Shown here in pieces: positions 34,433 through 41,964 of a DNA stretch of 64,000 nucleotides (position 1 is the stretch's first letter; each line of letters begins with the position of its first letter). Position numbers and translations under genes: made by a program. This stretch comes from Pseudomonadota bacterium (GTDB lineage: Bacteria; Pseudomonadota; Alphaproteobacteria; Rhizobiales; Hyphomicrobiaceae), in the NCBI GenBank assembly GCA_023405815.1, contig JAEXXM010000014.1:12927-76926 (forward strand), written 5' to 3'. A model generated the notes under the pieces. The model had not been told where the DNA came from, made no database searches, and saw only the letters and a list, made by a program, of their open reading frames with translations.

Positions 34433-34851
34433 TGCAGATACCTTCGACGACGCTGACAACATCGACCCAGCTCCAGAACAATACGGCCGAGGCGACGCAG
34501 ACAAGCTCCACCTCCGGCGCATCGCTCGATTACACCGCCTTCCTGAGACTGCTGATTGCGCAGATGAAGAATCAGGACCCGACCAATCCGACCGATCCGT
34601 CGGAGTGGATGGGTCAGATTGCATCCTTCTCCAACGTCGAGCAGGCGATCCAGACCAACGCCAAGCTCGATTCCCTCATGACGTCGATGGCCCTGTCTCA
34701 GGTCGATGGGCTGATCGGGCGCACGATCACGTCGGATGACGGCAGCGTCTCCGGCAAGATCGAGTCCGTTCGCATCGTATCCGGAGGCACCGTTGCGGTC
34801 CTCGACAACGGCGACCAGGTCATGCTCGGCTCCGGCCTGAAGATCAGCTGA
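34432..34851 (+). CDS. flgD: flagellar hook capping protein FlgD
   Basis: 139 residues, the short alphaproteobacterial form. The signature DYTAFLRLLIAQMKNQDPTNPTD, followed by EWMGQIASFSNVEQAIQTNAKLDSLM, is diagnostic. It has only a short C-terminal segment and none of the Fn3-like and tudor domains of longer FlgDs. It caps the growing hook so that FlgE subunits assemble. Confidence 0.92.
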   Translation: MQIPSTTLTTSTQLQNNTAEATQTSSTSGASLDYTAFLRLLIAQMKNQDPTNPTDPSEWMGQIASFSNVEQAIQTNAKLDSLMTSMALSQVDGLIGRTITSDDGSVSGKIESVRIVSGGTVAVLDNGDQVMLGSGLKIS

Positions 34852-35117
34852 TGAATCAGGCTGACGCCCTGGATATCGTTCAGGCGGCGATCTGGACCAT
34901 CATCGTCGCCTCCAGCCCCGCCGTGGTCGCCGCCATGGCGGTCGGCATCGTCATTGCCCTCCTGCAGGCCTTGACCCAGGTGCAGGAGATCACGCTGACG
35001 TTCATTCCCAAGATCATCGCCACCCTCTTGGTGACCTCGCTTATGGCGCCCTTCATCGGCACGGTGATCTATGCGTTCGCCGAGCAGATTTACGGCCGCA
35101 TCCAAAACGGCTTCTGA
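34851..35117 (+). CDS. fliQ: flagellar type III export protein FliQ
   Basis: 88 residues, two membrane helices (IWTIIVASSPAVVAAMAVGIVIALLQAL and ITLTFIPKIIATLLVTSLMA). It is a core membrane component of the export gate with FliP and FliR. The start overlaps the flgD stop by one base. Confidence 0.92.
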   Translation: MNQADALDIVQAAIWTIIVASSPAVVAAMAVGIVIALLQALTQVQEITLTFIPKIIATLLVTSLMAPFIGTVIYAFAEQIYGRIQNGF

Positions 35118-35192
35118 TCTCCGATCGGCCCTTGAGGGCACCTTCGCGCAAGCTTCGCCGGGTAACCCTGTACCCCTCAGATGAGGGGGGTC

Positions 35193-37283
35193 ATGGCCGA
35201 ATCGATCGTGACAGCGGCGGCGCCGCTAAAGCGGGCCGGCAATCAGGATGTCAGTCTTGCCATCGGCATCGTCTTTATCTTGGCGGTGCTGTTTCTGCCG
35301 TTGCCGTCGACGCTCATCGACATCGGTCTCGCCTTCTCCATCGCGCTGGCCGTGCTGGTTCTCATGGTGGCGCTTTGGATCCAGCGCCCGCTCGACTTCT
35401 CCGCATTCCCGACCGTCCTCCTGATCGCGACGATATTGCGCTTGGCGCTGAACATTGCCACGACGCGCCTCATCCTGTCGCACGGCAACGAGGGCACGAC
35501 CGCGGCCGGGCATGTCATCGCCGGCTTCTCGAACTTCGTCATGAGCGGCGACTTCATGATCGGTACGATCGTGTTCGTCATCCTCATCACTGTGAACTTC
35601 CTCGTTATCACCAAGGGCGCAACACGCATCGCCGAGGTCGGTGCCCGCTTCACCCTCGACGCCATCCCCGGCAAGCAGATGGCGATTGATGCCGATCTCT
35701 CGGCAGGCCTCATCGACGAGAAGGAGGCGATGAGGCGCCGCCGCGAGCTCGAGGAGGAGAGCTCGTTCTTCGGCTCCATGGACGGCGCTTCGAAGTTCGT
35801 GCGCGGTGACGCGATTGCCGGCCTGATCATCTTAGCCATCAACATATTCGGCGGCATCATCATCGGCGTCATGCGGCACGAGCTGTCGTTCGCCGAGGCC
35901 GCGGACATCTACACCAAGCTGTCGGTGGGTGACGGTCTCGTCACCCAGATTCCCGCCCTCATCATCTCGCTCGCCGCCGGCCTGCTCGTGTCCAAGGGCG
36001 GGACCCGCGGCAGCGCGGAAAAGGCGGTGTTCGGCCAGCTCGGCAACCATCCGCGCGCCTTGAGCCTCGCCGGCGTCGTGATGTTCGTGCTCGCCTTCTC
36101 GCCCGGGCTGCCGTTCCTGCCCTTCGCGGTGCTCGGCTTCACCATGGGCTTCATCGCCTACGCCATTCCGCGCCGCCACGCCGCTGCCAAGGCGGCCGAG
36201 GACGCCAAGGAGCGCGAGGCGAAGGCGCGCGCCGAAGAGGAAGTGCGCCAGTCGGTCAAGGAGTCTCTCAAGACCGTCGAGCTGGAGCTGTGCCTCGGCA
36301 AGCAGATTTCTGGCTCGCTGATGTCGGCGCACAACGAGCTTGCTCAGCGCGTCGGAAAGATGCGCCACAAATTCGCGCGCCAGTATGGATTTGTCGTTCC
36401 GGAGATCCGCCTCACGGACGATATCTCCATTCCGCCCAAGAGCTACCAGATCAAGATCCATGGCACCGTCGTGGCGCGCGAGGAGCTGCGCATCGGCGAC
36501 GTGCTCGTCATTGTCGGCGATGGAGCACCACCCAACGTTCCCGGCGACGAGACGCGCGAGCCAGCCTTCGGCATGAAGGCCATGTGGGTCTCGGAGATGT
36601 TCGCCAACGCTCTGCAGCGCGACGGCTACACGGCCGTCGACAACATGTCCGTGCTGCTCACCCACCTAGGCGAGGTCATCCGCAACAATCTCGCACAGCT
36701 CCTGTCCTACAAGGACATGCGTACGCTTCTCGATCGCCTCGAGCCGGAGTATCGCCGCCTGATCGACGAGATCATTCCCTCGCGCATTTCCTATTCCGGA
36801 CTGCAGGCGGTGCTGAAGTTGCTGCTCGCCGAGCGCATCTCGATCCGCAACCTGCACTTGATTCTCGAGGGCATAGCCGAGATCGCACCCCACGCTGCTC
36901 GGTCTGAGCAGATCGCGGAGCATGTGCGCCTGCGCATGGCTCAGCAGATTTGCGGCGAGTTGGCGGACGACGGCGTCCTGAAGGTCCTGCGCCTCGGCAA
37001 TCGCTGGGAGCTCGCCTTCCATCAGAGCTTGAAGCGCGACGTCAAGGGCGACGTCGTCGAGTTCGACATCGATCCCAAGCTGATCGAGCAGTTCAGCACC
37101 GAGGCGTCGAACGTCATTCGCCGCTTGATGGACCAGCGGCACAAGTTCGTTCTGGTCGCGGCACCCGACGCGCGGCCGTATGTCAGGATGATAACCGAGC
37201 GTCTTTTCGCGACCTTGCCTGTCCTCTCGCATCTCGAGATTGCCAGGGGTGTTCAGATAAAGTCGCTCGGAACGATCTCGTGA
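35193..37283 (+). CDS. flhA: flagellar export gate protein FlhA
   Basis: 696 residues from the ATG at 35193, chosen for the GAGGGGGG ribosome site just before. Eight N-terminal membrane segments (about 20-315), including the FHIPEP-type signature region (TTRLILSHGNEGTTAAGHVI and TKGATRIAEVGARFTLDAIPGKQMAIDADLSAG), then a large cytosolic domain from about 340 to the end. FlhA forms the nonameric ring that docks export substrates and converts proton motive force. Its stop overlaps the fliR start. Confidence 0.96.
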   Translation: MAESIVTAAAPLKRAGNQDVSLAIGIVFILAVLFLPLPSTLIDIGLAFSIALAVLVLMVALWIQRPLDFSAFPTVLLIATILRLALNIATTRLILSHGNEGTTAAGHVIAGFSNFVMSGDFMIGTIVFVILITVNFLVITKGATRIAEVGARFTLDAIPGKQMAIDADLSAGLIDEKEAMRRRRELEEESSFFGSMDGASKFVRGDAIAGLIILAINIFGGIIIGVMRHELSFAEAADIYTKLSVGDGLVTQIPALIISLAAGLLVSKGGTRGSAEKAVFGQLGNHPRALSLAGVVMFVLAFSPGLPFLPFAVLGFTMGFIAYAIPRRHAAAKAAEDAKEREAKARAEEEVRQSVKESLKTVELELCLGKQISGSLMSAHNELAQRVGKMRHKFARQYGFVVPEIRLTDDISIPPKSYQIKIHGTVVAREELRIGDVLVIVGDGAPPNVPGDETREPAFGMKAMWVSEMFANALQRDGYTAVDNMSVLLTHLGEVIRNNLAQLLSYKDMRTLLDRLEPEYRRLIDEIIPSRISYSGLQAVLKLLLAERISIRNLHLILEGIAEIAPHAARSEQIAEHVRLRMAQQICGELADDGVLKVLRLGNRWELAFHQSLKRDVKGDVVEFDIDPKLIEQFSTEASNVIRRLMDQRHKFVLVAAPDARPYVRMITERLFATLPVLSHLEIARGVQIKSLGTIS

Positions 37284-38035
37284 CGGACATAGGACCGAAA
37301 GCGGTCCTCGCGACCTTCTTGATCTTCTGCCGCATCGGTACCTGCCTCATGCTGATGCCGGGGTTCTCCTCCCCACGCGTGCCGATGCGCGTGCGTCTCT
37401 TCCTTGCCCTCTGCATAACGCTGGCCCTGACGCCCCTGCTCCTCAGCAGTGTCAAATCGTCCATTCACAGCGAGGCGCCCGTAGCCGCCTTCGGGCTGAT
37501 TGCATCGGAGATGATCGTCGGCGCCATCCTGGGGCTGATGGGGCGCATGTTCTTTGTCGCCCTGCAATTCGCCGGATCGGCGATCGCGATGTTCATAGGG
37601 CTTTCGAACACTCCCGACGCCCACATCGAGGAGGACGAGCCTCAGGCTGCGGTGACGAGCATTGTAACGCTGACGGCAACCGTCTTGATCTTCGTCGCCG
37701 ATCTGCACTGGGAGGTGCTGCATGCCCTCGTGGATTCATACACCGCGATCCCGGTTGCCAAGGAGCTTGCGGCCAACTTCGGCATCGTCAAGATCACGGA
37801 CGCCGCCACCGATGCCTTTCTCCTGGCATTGCGCCTGACGGCCCCGTTCATGGTCTATTCTCTGATGATCAACCTTATGTTCGGCATTCTCGGTAAGCTC
37901 ACGCCACAGATTCCCGTCTACTTCATCTCCATTCCCTTCGTTCTCGCTGGCGGCGGCATGATCCTTTACTTCACGTCCAGCGAGATACTGCAGCTCTTCG
38001 TCGGCGGCTTCTCCGAATGGCTCGAGAGGATTTGA
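37280..38035 (+). CDS. fliR: flagellar type III export protein FliR
   Basis: 251 residues from a GTG at 37280 that overlaps the flhA stop by four bases (GTGA). Six membrane segments, with the usual LIFCRIGTCLMLMPGFSSPRVPMRVRLFLAL in the first third. It is the third core membrane component of the export gate. The frame runs upstream inside flhA but that part is antisense-like in composition. Confidence 0.92.
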   Translation: MTDIGPKAVLATFLIFCRIGTCLMLMPGFSSPRVPMRVRLFLALCITLALTPLLLSSVKSSIHSEAPVAAFGLIASEMIVGAILGLMGRMFFVALQFAGSAIAMFIGLSNTPDAHIEEDEPQAAVTSIVTLTATVLIFVADLHWEVLHALVDSYTAIPVAKELAANFGIVKITDAATDAFLLALRLTAPFMVYSLMINLMFGILGKLTPQIPVYFISIPFVLAGGGMILYFTSSEILQLFVGGFSEWLERI

Positions 38036-38039
38036 GACG

Positions 38040-38441
38040 ATGGTCAAGTCACGCCTGCAGAAAGCAAAGCGCCTCCTTGATGTTCAGCGCAGCTTGCAGC
38101 GTCTCGAAGAGGAGCGCGTAGCGGGCCTCAAAGGCCGCCAGTCCGACCTTGCCGCCAAGCAGGAGGAGGTCGTCGGCGCCCTGAGCGAGGATGAAGGGCT
38201 GCAGGGCCTGTTCACGCCCGTCATTGTGCGCAGACTCAAGTCGCTGGGCGAGGAAACGGTCCGGGTCACCGAGGAGCTAGAGCGCCGATCGAAATCCCTA
38301 TTGACATTGGCCGCCCGCAGGAAGCACGCCGAGCGCCTCGTGCGCGCATACCAGCAGCAGCATTCCCGGGCCGTCGCGGATAAAGAGCTCATCGATGCCA
38401 TAGAGCGCATCCTGCGTGTCGATGACGCAAGCCTCCCATAA
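38040..38441 (+). CDS. flagellar coiled-coil protein, FliJ-like (putative)
   Basis: 133 residues, entirely helical and charged, with heptad patterning (LLDVQRSLQRLEEERVAGLKG and RRKHAERLVRAYQQQHSRA). Its size, composition and place just after fliR suggest the FliJ role, a chaperone-like stalk between the FliI ATPase and the export gate. I cannot confirm this because FliJ has no invariant motif. Confidence 0.7.
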   Translation: MVKSRLQKAKRLLDVQRSLQRLEEERVAGLKGRQSDLAAKQEEVVGALSEDEGLQGLFTPVIVRRLKSLGEETVRVTEELERRSKSLLTLAARRKHAERLVRAYQQQHSRAVADKELIDAIERILRVDDASLP

Positions 38442-38497
38442 GCTTTTCGAGTGAACCTGCACTGATGGCGAAGACCCGCAGGCCCCGATAATTCGGC

Positions 38498-38995
38498 ATG
38501 ACGACCGGCTCCGATATCGTTCTCGGCGTTGCCCGCGCAGCGGATACCGCGAAGCAGCGCGAGGCTGCCGCGCGGCTCGAAATGCTGAGCCGGCAGCAGC
38601 CGGCCGAGGTTGCTTCGGCCTCGTCGTCCGCTGAGCCTATCCGCGACTGGTCGACCGAGCTGCGGCGCGCAAGCGCCGGGGAGCCTCGCCCTCTCGTGTC
38701 CGCTGATGCCGGCACGCCGAGCTCCGATGAGAGCGCCGAGAAGAGAAAGGACGTCTACATTCAGTTCGAGGCGGTGCTCCTCCAGAACATGGTTGAGGCC
38801 ATGATGCCCGAGGACTCCGAGGCGATGTTCGGCAGTGGGACCGCCGGAACCATGTGGAAGTCGCTGCTGGCCGAGAAAGTAGCGGCCGAGATCGCACGTT
38901 CTGGAGCGGTCGGAATAGCGAAGCAGGTTGCTGAGGGCGAGGCGGCCAGATTGGCGGTCGCGCCCACAAACAAAGCGAAGGTCGATGACGTATGA
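38498..38995 (+). CDS. flgJ: rod-binding protein FlgJ (rod-cap domain only)
   Basis: 165 residues. The C-terminal half is the rod-binding domain of FlgJ: FEAVLLQNMVEAMMPEDSEAMFGSGTAGTMWKSLLAEKVA. The N-terminal ~80 residues are disordered and serine/alanine-rich. No muramidase domain is present, as is usual in this class, so the peptidoglycan hole must be made by another enzyme. The gene overlaps its follower by four bases. Confidence 0.85.
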   Translation: MTTGSDIVLGVARAADTAKQREAAARLEMLSRQQPAEVASASSSAEPIRDWSTELRRASAGEPRPLVSADAGTPSSDESAEKRKDVYIQFEAVLLQNMVEAMMPEDSEAMFGSGTAGTMWKSLLAEKVAAEIARSGAVGIAKQVAEGEAARLAVAPTNKAKVDDV

Positions 38996-39393
38996 TGGCA
39001 CAGGGAAATAGCGATCGCGGAACTGCGGCCCGCAACACGATCGATAGGACGATGCAACGCATCGAGAAGCTCGTCGATCGCGAGACCGAGGCGCTGCGAA
39101 CCCGATCTGCAATCGATCTCAAGGAATCCAATAACAGCAAGAGCCAGGCGCTGCTCGAGCTTGGTCTTGCCGCCCGCTCGCTCGAGGGCATTGCGCTCGA
39201 CGCGGACCTGATCCAGCGCCTTAAGCAGCTGCGCACCAAGCTGGAGGTGAACCAGATCGTGCTTCGCCGCCATCTTGAAGCCGTCCGCGAGGTCGCCAGC
39301 GTCGTCGCCGACACCATCCAGGATAGGGAGTGGGACGGCACGTACTCGCAGCATGCCGCCGCGGGCGGAGGATATGGCGGAAGCTATCGATGA
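38992..39393 (+). CDS. flagellar FlgN-like chaperone (putative)
   Basis: 133 residues, all-helical with a C-terminal glycine-rich tail (GGGYGGSYR). The helical pair RTMQRIEKLVDRETEALRTRS and LKQLRTKLEVNQIVLRRHLEAV matches the length and layout of FlgN-type chaperones for the junction proteins FlgK and FlgL, both encoded upstream. Start overlaps flgJ by four bases and the stop overlaps the next gene's ATG by four. Confidence 0.6.
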   Translation: MMAQGNSDRGTAARNTIDRTMQRIEKLVDRETEALRTRSAIDLKESNNSKSQALLELGLAARSLEGIALDADLIQRLKQLRTKLEVNQIVLRRHLEAVREVASVVADTIQDREWDGTYSQHAAAGGGYGGSYR

Positions 39394-39881
39394 TCAGGCT
39401 CATCGCAACCGGCATATGGATCTGCCTCGTGACCGCGTTGTCGACCTACGCGGCAACGCTTTGGCATTCCGAGGGCGCCCCCGAGGCCGATGCCGGAAAG
39501 CTCTTCACCGGCCTGGAATCATTGCACTCGGACGTGATCAGCGTCCCCGTCGTGGCGAGCGGCGCGGTTCAGGGCTACGTCCTCGCCCAGTTTACCTTCA
39601 CGATGAAATCGGAGGCGTTGAAGAAGATGTCGGTAAAGCCCGATGTTTTCATCGTCGATGCGGCCTTCCGGTCGATCTACAGCGGCGAGGCCGCGGCGCT
39701 GCGGGGTGCCAAGAAGCAGGACCTGCAGGCCCTCACCGCGGCGATCAAAACTCGCGTGAATGACCGCTTCGGCGAGACTCTCGTTGAGGACGTCCTCATT
39801 GAGAAGCTCACTTTCGTGCCGAAGGATGAAGTGCGCAATGGCGCCAATCTGATGAAGGCGCGGCCCGAATTCGCCCCCTGA
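39390..39881 (+). CDS. FliL-like flagellar membrane protein (putative)
   Basis: 163 residues from an ATG overlapping the previous stop (ATGA). One N-terminal membrane segment (LIATGIWICLVTALSTYAATLW) and then a periplasmic domain with VLAQFTFTMKSEALKKM and DRFGETLVEDVLIEKLTF. It recalls the stomatin-like FliL family by shape, but fliL proper is at 54435. It may therefore be a second paralogue or an uncharacterised flagellar protein. It closes the flgE operon and converges with fliI after three bases. Confidence 0.65.
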   Translation: MIRLIATGIWICLVTALSTYAATLWHSEGAPEADAGKLFTGLESLHSDVISVPVVASGAVQGYVLAQFTFTMKSEALKKMSVKPDVFIVDAAFRSIYSGEAAALRGAKKQDLQALTAAIKTRVNDRFGETLVEDVLIEKLTFVPKDEVRNGANLMKARPEFAP

Positions 39882-39883
39882 CA

Positions 39884-41236
39884 TCAGGACTGCAGCGCGC
39901 GCGCCATCTCCTGGAACGCGTCGGTGCTGGCAGGATCGCGCGGGCTTTGCTTCATCGCCTCATAGAGCTTGGGAATGATCTCGACCGCCTTGTCGAGCTC
40001 CGCATCCGCCCCGCCCCTGTAGCCGCCCATGAGACGTAGGTCGCGCGTGTCCTCGAAGCGCGCGATCATCGCTCGCAGCTTGGATACGAGGTTGCGCTGC
40101 TCCTGTGTCCAGCCATGCTGCGCGAGGCGGGAGATCGAGGAAAGCACGTTGATGGCCGGATAGCGAGCCTGGTCGGCAATGGACCGATCGAGCACGATAT
40201 GTCCGTCGAGAGTCCCGCGGATGCTGTCGGCTACGGGATCGTTGTGGTCGTCGCCGTCGACGAGCACTGAATAGACGCCGGTGATCGAGCCCGCCCCCTC
40301 TTCGCCCGGACCCGCGCGCTCCAGAAGATTCGGGAGATTGCTGAACACGCTCGGCGTATAGCCGCGCGCCACGGGGGGCTCGCCGGCCGCCAGCGCCACC
40401 TCGCGTGCGGCATGCGCAAAGCGCGTGATCGAATCGACGATGAGCAGGACCTTCTCGCCGCGGTCGCGGAAGTACTCGGCAATGGAGGTCGCTGTCTTCG
40501 GAGCGAGCCGCCGCATCATGGGGCTCTCGTCACCCGTCGAGACAACCGCGATCACCCGCTCCCGGTTGTTGCCGAGTGCATCCTCGAGGAACTCGCGCAC
40601 CTCGCGGCCGCGCTCGCCGACAAGCGCAATGACTACCGTATCGAAGCCCTTGGCGCGCGACAGCATCGCGAGCAGCGTCGACTTGCCGACTCCCGATCCC
40701 GCAAAGATGCCGATCCTTTGGCCGAAGCAGAGCGGCGTGAAAAGATCGATGATGCGAACACCGGTCTTGAATGGCGTAGCGATCCGCTGCCGCTGCAGCG
40801 GTGCCGGCGCGCCGCGGTCGGGAAATACCGGCTCATGCCCGTGCACGAGACCCGTGGCGTTTCCCAGCGGCACGCCGAGCGCGTTGAAGATGTGGCCCTT
40901 CCACGATGGATCGGGATTGAGCGTCGCCGGGCCGATCTGCCAGGCTTTGGCGCCGAGACCGGCCGTGATGGGCTCGTCGAACGTCTTTATCGTCACGCGC
41001 GCCTCATCGAGGCGGATGACCTCTCCCAGTTGCGCGCGCCCGCCGGTCGCCAAGCTCACTCTGTCGCCGAGCTTGACGAATGGTGACAGGCCCGAGACGC
41101 AGCAGGATGCCGGCGTCACCTGCGTGACGGTGCCCCCGACCTGCACCAGAGGCTGGGTAGCATTGGCCGCCGACACGCGCTCGGCGAGTGAGGTGAGGGA
41201 ATCGAGGCGCCTGTCGCCTCTCGTCACGGAGCTCAC
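39884..41236 (-). CDS. fliI: flagellar export ATPase FliI
   Basis: 450 residues. Walker A is G180-SGVGKST, Walker B is VLLIVDSITRFAHA, and the family motif GRGREVREFLEDALG is present. FliI powers and organises delivery of export substrates to the FlhA ring, with FliH as stator-like partner. It is the last gene of the minus-strand block DUF1217-flgF-fliI and overlaps flgF by four bases. The block is opposite in direction to the rest of the cluster. Confidence 0.96.
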   Translation of the reverse strand: MSSVTRGDRRLDSLTSLAERVSAANATQPLVQVGGTVTQVTPASCCVSGLSPFVKLGDRVSLATGGRAQLGEVIRLDEARVTIKTFDEPITAGLGAKAWQIGPATLNPDPSWKGHIFNALGVPLGNATGLVHGHEPVFPDRGAPAPLQRQRIATPFKTGVRIIDLFTPLCFGQRIGIFAGSGVGKSTLLAMLSRAKGFDTVVIALVGERGREVREFLEDALGNNRERVIAVVSTGDESPMMRRLAPKTATSIAEYFRDRGEKVLLIVDSITRFAHAAREVALAAGEPPVARGYTPSVFSNLPNLLERAGPGEEGAGSITGVYSVLVDGDDHNDPVADSIRGTLDGHIVLDRSIADQARYPAINVLSSISRLAQHGWTQEQRNLVSKLRAMIARFEDTRDLRLMGGYRGGADAELDKAVEIIPKLYEAMKQSPRDPASTDAFQEMARALQS

Positions 41237-41958
41237 GATGAGGGCGCCAGGGCCTTGATGGCCTCACGCAGCGAGTCCTCGGACTGATCGACGGACCTCG
41301 ATACCATATCGTAGCTGCGCGACGTCATGATGAGCTGCGACATCTCCCACATGGGGTTGACGTTCGAGCCTTCGATATGCCCCTGCACGACTCCCACCCT
41401 GTTGAAATCGAGCGTCGGAGCGCCGGGAATGTCAGGGATGACGCCGGAGTTCTCGAAGCGCGAGAGCTTCGCTGTGGGATCGATCGTGAACAAGCCGATG
41501 GCGCCGAATTGCAGGTCATTCTGCGTGATCATGCCGTCATTGGAGATCTGGATCGGACCAGCGTTGGGATTGACTTGGATGGCAGCCCCACCGGCGTCGA
41601 GAATTGGATACCCGGCGATCGATTGCAGCTCGCCCTCGGCCGTCATCTGCATACGCCCGTCTCGCGTGTAGACGACGCCCGACGGTGTCTGCAGCGCGAA
41701 CCAGGCATCGCCCTGAACCGCGACGTCGAGCGGGTTGCCGGTGCGGATCATCTGTCCGGGGTCACGCTTGATGTAGCTGTCTCCGGGAGAAGCAAAGGCG
41801 ACCGACTCGCTCGAGGAGTTGCTCAGCATGGCCTCGAACTTGATCTCCTCTCGGCGGAAGCCGGGCGTGGAGGCATTGGCGACGTTGTTGGCAATCGTCT
41901 CCAGCCGTTTCTGAATGGACATTTGCGAGGAAAGCGCGACGTAGAGGCCGGATTGCAT
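41233..41958 (-). CDS. flgF: flagellar basal-body rod protein FlgF
   Basis: 241 residues. The N-terminal QMSIQKRLETIANNVANASTPGFRREEIKFEAML and the middle GDAWFALQTPSGVVYTRDGRMQMTAEGELQ are typical of FlgF. The C-terminal helix has the rod pattern SQLIMTSRSYDMVSRSVDQSEDSL. It belongs to the proximal rod. It sits six bases after the long DUF1217 protein. Confidence 0.93.
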   Translation of the reverse strand: MQSGLYVALSSQMSIQKRLETIANNVANASTPGFRREEIKFEAMLSNSSSESVAFASPGDSYIKRDPGQMIRTGNPLDVAVQGDAWFALQTPSGVVYTRDGRMQMTAEGELQSIAGYPILDAGGAAIQVNPNAGPIQISNDGMITQNDLQFGAIGLFTIDPTAKLSRFENSGVIPDIPGAPTLDFNRVGVVQGHIEGSNVNPMWEMSQLIMTSRSYDMVSRSVDQSEDSLREAIKALAPSS

Positions 41959-41964
41959 GTTTCT

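Noticed and set aside
38498..38995. FlgJ as a peptidoglycan hydrolase
   Set aside because: Only the rod-binding domain is present. There is no muramidase domain or catalytic residues.
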